A DNA stretch of 17,506 nucleotides from Halobacteriaceae archaeon Tc-Br11_E2g27 (GTDB lineage Archaea > Halobacteriota > Halobacteria > Halobacteriales > Haloarculaceae), in NCBI GenBank assembly GCA_001564135.1, contig LKNH01000020.1, forward strand, positions 1-17,506. The letters are read 5' to 3'. The translations under genes and the position numbers were made by a program. This document shows, piece after piece, positions 15,725-17,506 of the stretch. How positions within the stretch are numbered: position 1 is the first letter of the stretch; each line of letters starts with the position of its first letter. The notes below the pieces were generated by a model. The model did no database searches and was not told the origin of the DNA. It saw nothing but the letters and a program-made list of their open reading frames with translations.

Positions 15725-15756
15725 GTTCGAAATTCGAATAAACGGTTCGAAATTCG
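15725..15756. repeat. Duplicated 12-mer upstream of the RNA/leader promoter
   Basis: GTTCGAAATTCG occurs exactly twice, at 15725-15736 and 15745-15756, with a 20-bp period close to two helical turns. Each contains the palindrome TTCGAA. It ends 25 bp before a strong TATA box, a typical place for an activator site. Confidence 0.7.
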
Positions 15757-15780
15757 GCGAAACTCGGGGAATATTTCGCC
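15756..15780. repeat. Inverted repeat abutting the TATA box
   Basis: GGCGAAA (15756-15762) and TTTCGCC (15774-15780) are perfect inverted copies 11 bases apart. The right arm touches the TATA box at 15781, where TFB/BRE contacts fall, so bound protein could affect initiation. Confidence 0.65.
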
Positions 15781-15789
15781 TTTATATAT
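15781..15789 (+). promoter_or_regulatory. Strong TATA box for the structured RNA/leader
   Basis: TTTATATAT is the best TATA match in the window and predicts a start near 15808-15814, some 440 nt before the next start codon at 16255. Supports either a separate RNA gene or an unusually long leader. Confidence 0.55.
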
Positions 15790-16007
15790 GTCCCTCGCCC
15801 TTCGATTGGTAGCCGTGAGAGTGACTCGGGACATGAACCTATCCTCACGCGACGGATGCGCGCCGGGCGGTAACCGGGGTAGCATCTGCACTGAGGATAC
15901 TGGCTTCTTGGGGGGAGCCAGTGACAGCTCGGGTGGCACCTCACTGTTTCGGCCTTCGTACGCACGTGAAGACATGTTAGCCCCTGCACCTGACAGCTTC
16001 GTTGCTG

Positions 16008-16087
16008 ATACTACCGGACGTAAGCCTTTGAACCATCTCGCCACCCCTGGGTGGCGAGTACGTTTACGAAGTTACGTCCGGCAGTAT
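16008..16087 (+). repeat. 80-nt extended hairpin
   Basis: Outer helix of 16 positions with a single A/C mismatch: ATACT-A-CCGGACGTAA (16008-16023) against 16072-16087. Then a symmetric five-by-five loop, a five-pair helix (16029-16033/16062-16066, including one G-T), a three-by-three loop, and a perfect ten-pair helix CTCGCCACCC/GGGTGGCGAG (16037-16046/16049-16058). Symmetry this complete is unlikely by chance. It could act as RNA or as a DNA cruciform. Confidence 0.85.
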
Positions 16088-16242
16088 GACTCTCCCATCA
16101 CAGCAACTTCGTCCGCACGTGCGTGGAAGTGCCGTCACACTCAACTGGCGACAGAGCGATTACAGTTGCCAGAAGCCTCCCGAGGTTGGGGGATTCACAC
16201 TCGGGGGGAGCCCGCTGTTGCTCTCACACACGCTCACCAGAT

Positions 16243-16248
16243 GGGAGG
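16243..16248 (+). promoter_or_regulatory. Shine-Dalgarno site of the secreted-protein gene
   Basis: GGGAGG lies six bases before ATG 16255 and fixes that start. It can pair with CCTCCC at 16176-16181 upstream, which would hide it. Confidence 0.7.
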
Positions 16249-16254
16249 AATATA

Positions 16255-17506
16255 ATGTCGATAAGATGCTCCACTACCCGATACCTACGCGAAAGCGTGC
16301 GCTTAATCGGATGTTTACTTATTCTCCTCACATTGGTGAGCGTCACTGCAGTGAGTGGAGGTGTCTTGGGGGACCCAATTGGCACCCAGAATACCGCTAC
16401 GAACGACTCAATCAATGAGTCTGATGAGGAGTTATTTGTTACCGTTGATGCTGATGAAACAGGAGCGTTGGGTGAGACAGTTAACGCAACGTTGATTGCG
16501 ATATCACCGGATGAGGACCAAGAGATTGACTGGTTTGACATACAGATTGCCTACGATAACTCGTATCTTGCTTTTGATACCGCACATGAGGCAGAGGCAG
16601 GCCCAGTCACTGTTACCGATGGCGGGCCGGGCTATGCCGTTTTTGAAAACGAATACGAACTTGGGGATCTCCTCACCGAGTCAGTTACGACACCTGTTGC
16701 AATTGCGACGGTCTCATTTACCGTCATCGGGAGCGATGGGAACGCAACTATCACCGCGAATGAAAGCTCATCTGTCGGTTGGGGTGTCGACCTACTGCAG
16801 ACAGAATACGATGTCGAGTGGGACACGGGTACGATCGAAACTCACCTCCCAGATGGGACTATCACTGGGACGGTGACAAATGCAACAGGAAAACCAGTAC
16901 ACAATGCGACAGTCAGTACGTTCGACACAACGACAACCGCCACAAACGGGACATATAACCTGTCAGTACCAGACGGGAATACAACACTCACTGCATCCGC
17001 AGCCGGCTACGAGGAGGAGATAGCGGCTGTTTCAGTGACAGGTGGCGAAACAACCACCCACTCATTTACACTCACCCAATCAGATGACGAAGACGAGAAA
17101 AACGGCTCAGACGACCACGAGAACGGGACGGAATCAGACAGTGGAGAGGACACAAATGAGAAGAGTACCTCTGAGAGAAACGGGCAGGGTGACTCGGAGC
17201 AGACAGAAGGAACCAGCGACAGCAACGAGAATTCTCAGTTCTCGGGTTCGTCCAGCCAAACTACCACAACTGACGAGGAATCCACGACTGACGAAGACTC
17301 GACATCAGAGAACAAGACGAGAAACGAAAGCGATGATGAGAGGGCTGAGTTGAATGAGTCGCAATCTGCTGAACCGACAGAAAACGAGTCGACGGGGTCT
17401 GAAGAAAATGAATCAACAAACGCGGCAGCAGGCCCAGATAACGGGTCCATAGCTAGCGACGGTGAGGACAGCTCGTTAGGCGCTGTGAGTGAACCCTCGG
17501 CAATAC
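16255..17506 (+). CDS. Secreted cohesin-like protein with acidic linker (partial)
   Basis: An open frame runs from ATG 16255 off the right edge: 417 codons with no stop, 3' end missing. Residues 1-36 are a Sec-type signal peptide, with basic residues (RCSTTRYLRESVR) then the hydrophobic LIGCLLILLTLVSVTAV. Residues 60-195 resemble a cohesin-like beta-sandwich (GETVNATL, then WFDIQIAYDNSYLAFDT). Residues 200-274 resemble a carboxypeptidase-regulatory-like domain (GTITGTVTNATGKPVHNATV, then NGTYNLSVPDG and AAGYEEE). From about 276 it is a low-complexity Ser/Thr/Asp/Glu/Asn linker. About 18 Asn-X-Ser/Thr sequons suggest heavy N-glycosylation. Such layouts often end in a PGF-CTERM anchor, which would be outside the window. 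Probably a surface or secreted binding protein. Its divergent neighbour is the protease. Confidence 0.85.
   Translation, partial: MSIRCSTTRYLRESVRLIGCLLILLTLVSVTAVSGGVLGDPIGTQNTATNDSINESDEELFVTVDADETGALGETVNATLIAISPDEDQEIDWFDIQIAYDNSYLAFDTAHEAEAGPVTVTDGGPGYAVFENEYELGDLLTESVTTPVAIATVSFTVIGSDGNATITANESSSVGWGVDLLQTEYDVEWDTGTIETHLPDGTITGTVTNATGKPVHNATVSTFDTTTTATNGTYNLSVPDGNTTLTASAAGYEEEIAAVSVTGGETTTHSFTLTQSDDEDEKNGSDDHENGTESDSGEDTNEKSTSERNGQGDSEQTEGTSDSNENSQFSGSSSQTTTTDEESTTDEDSTSENKTRNESDDERAELNESQSAEPTENESTGSEENESTNAAAGPDNGSIASDGEDSSLGAVSEPSAI
17083..17450 (+). repeat. Low-complexity Ser/Thr/Glu/Asp/Asn coding region
   Basis: This part of the secreted-protein gene is built from repeated GAN/ACN/TCN/AAC codons, encoding near-repeats such as TTDEESTTDEDSTSE and several ENEST/NESD units. 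It is typical of an extended glycosylated spacer between a surface domain and a cell anchor, and prone to length change by slippage. Confidence 0.7.

Larger units (their letters stand above)
15808..16250 (+). ncRNA. Candidate structured RNA or long structured 5' leader
   Basis: About 440 nt, richer in G+C than its AT-rich flanks, with no convincing protein. Pairings in order: 15814-15819/15844-15849; 15855-15859/15882-15886; 15892-15896/15939-15943 enclosing a nine-pair hairpin 15899-15907/15914-15922; 15975-15980/15990-15995; then an 80-nt extended hairpin 16008-16087; 16106-16110/16126-16130; and 16142-16147/16163-16168. The long hairpin and the nine-pair hairpin are well beyond casual pairing, while the short ones could be chance. 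CCTCCC at 16176-16181 can pair with the ribosome-binding site of the next gene. I see no RNase P, SRP or known riboswitch motifs. Both the 3' end and the family are unknown. Confidence 0.45.

Noticed and set aside
15688..16044. 118-codon minus-strand frame considered as the tail of a TnpB-like transposase
   Set aside because: No recognisable transposase residues or zinc-finger cysteines and no upstream transposase body. Basic composition and lack of a start context point to chance.
15808..16250. RNase P RNA, SRP RNA or cobalamin riboswitch
   Set aside because: The GAGGAAAGTC-type RNase P core, the SRP GGAAGG/AGCAG loop and a proper B12-box context were looked for on both strands and not found.
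15788..16255. 155-codon open frame (+) covering the structured region, its TAA overlapping the next ATG
   Set aside because: The product is basic and Arg-rich, unlike the acidic proteins around it. Its ATG lies within or beside the TATA box, so it would not be in the transcript. An internal ATG at 15833 has no ribosome-binding site, and the sequence is dominated by inverted repeats. A short translated ORF is not fully excluded.

Overview
The window is chromosomal DNA from a halophilic archaeon (class Halobacteria). The predicted proteins are acidic. Transcription and translation factors are archaeal (TFB, aIF2-beta, archaeal-type TyrRS, a Trm9-like methyltransferase). TATA-like boxes lie about 26 nt before several start codons, the leaderless arrangement common in haloarchaea. 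One exported protein has a twin-arginine signal. By eye the G+C is only about 50-55%, low for the class; I do not assign a genus. No IS transposase, CRISPR array, tRNA or rRNA was seen.

Layout. 26-1393 (-) is a GlmM/phosphomannomutase-type mutase. 1514-1795 (+) is a DUF357 protein. 2047-2997 (+) is a TFB general transcription factor with a foldable leader, followed by a 59-residue two-CxxC zinc protein (3088-3267). Facing these is a leftward run read from 8217 to 3287: an ABC exporter (ATPase plus two paralogous ABC-2 permeases), purD, a hexapeptide-repeat acyltransferase and aIF2-beta. From 8357 rightward come tyrS and a Trm9/ALKBH8-like tRNA methyltransferase, which meets rimI tail to tail. 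A 266-bp spacer with a hairpin and a C-tract precedes mfnA (aspartate/tyrosine decarboxylase), which converges on truA. To about 12.8 kb the window is therefore mainly housekeeping: translation, tRNA modification, purine and CoA-precursor supply.

The right end is different. A 923-residue Tat-exported subtilisin-like protease with two large insertions in its catalytic domain is read leftward. A secreted, sequon-rich protein (Sec signal, cohesin-like domain, carboxypeptidase-regulatory-like domain, acidic linker) is read rightward and runs off the window. Between them is a 620-bp non-coding divergent region. It holds a strong TATA box, duplicated and inverted repeat elements, and about 440 nt of structure-rich sequence containing an 80-nt extended hairpin and a CCTCCC element able to pair with the GGGAGG ribosome-binding site of the secreted protein. 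This region, a stand-alone RNA or a long regulatory leader, is the most interesting feature of the window and I do not recognise its family.

All calls come from reading the sequence and its translation. No database search or folding program was run.
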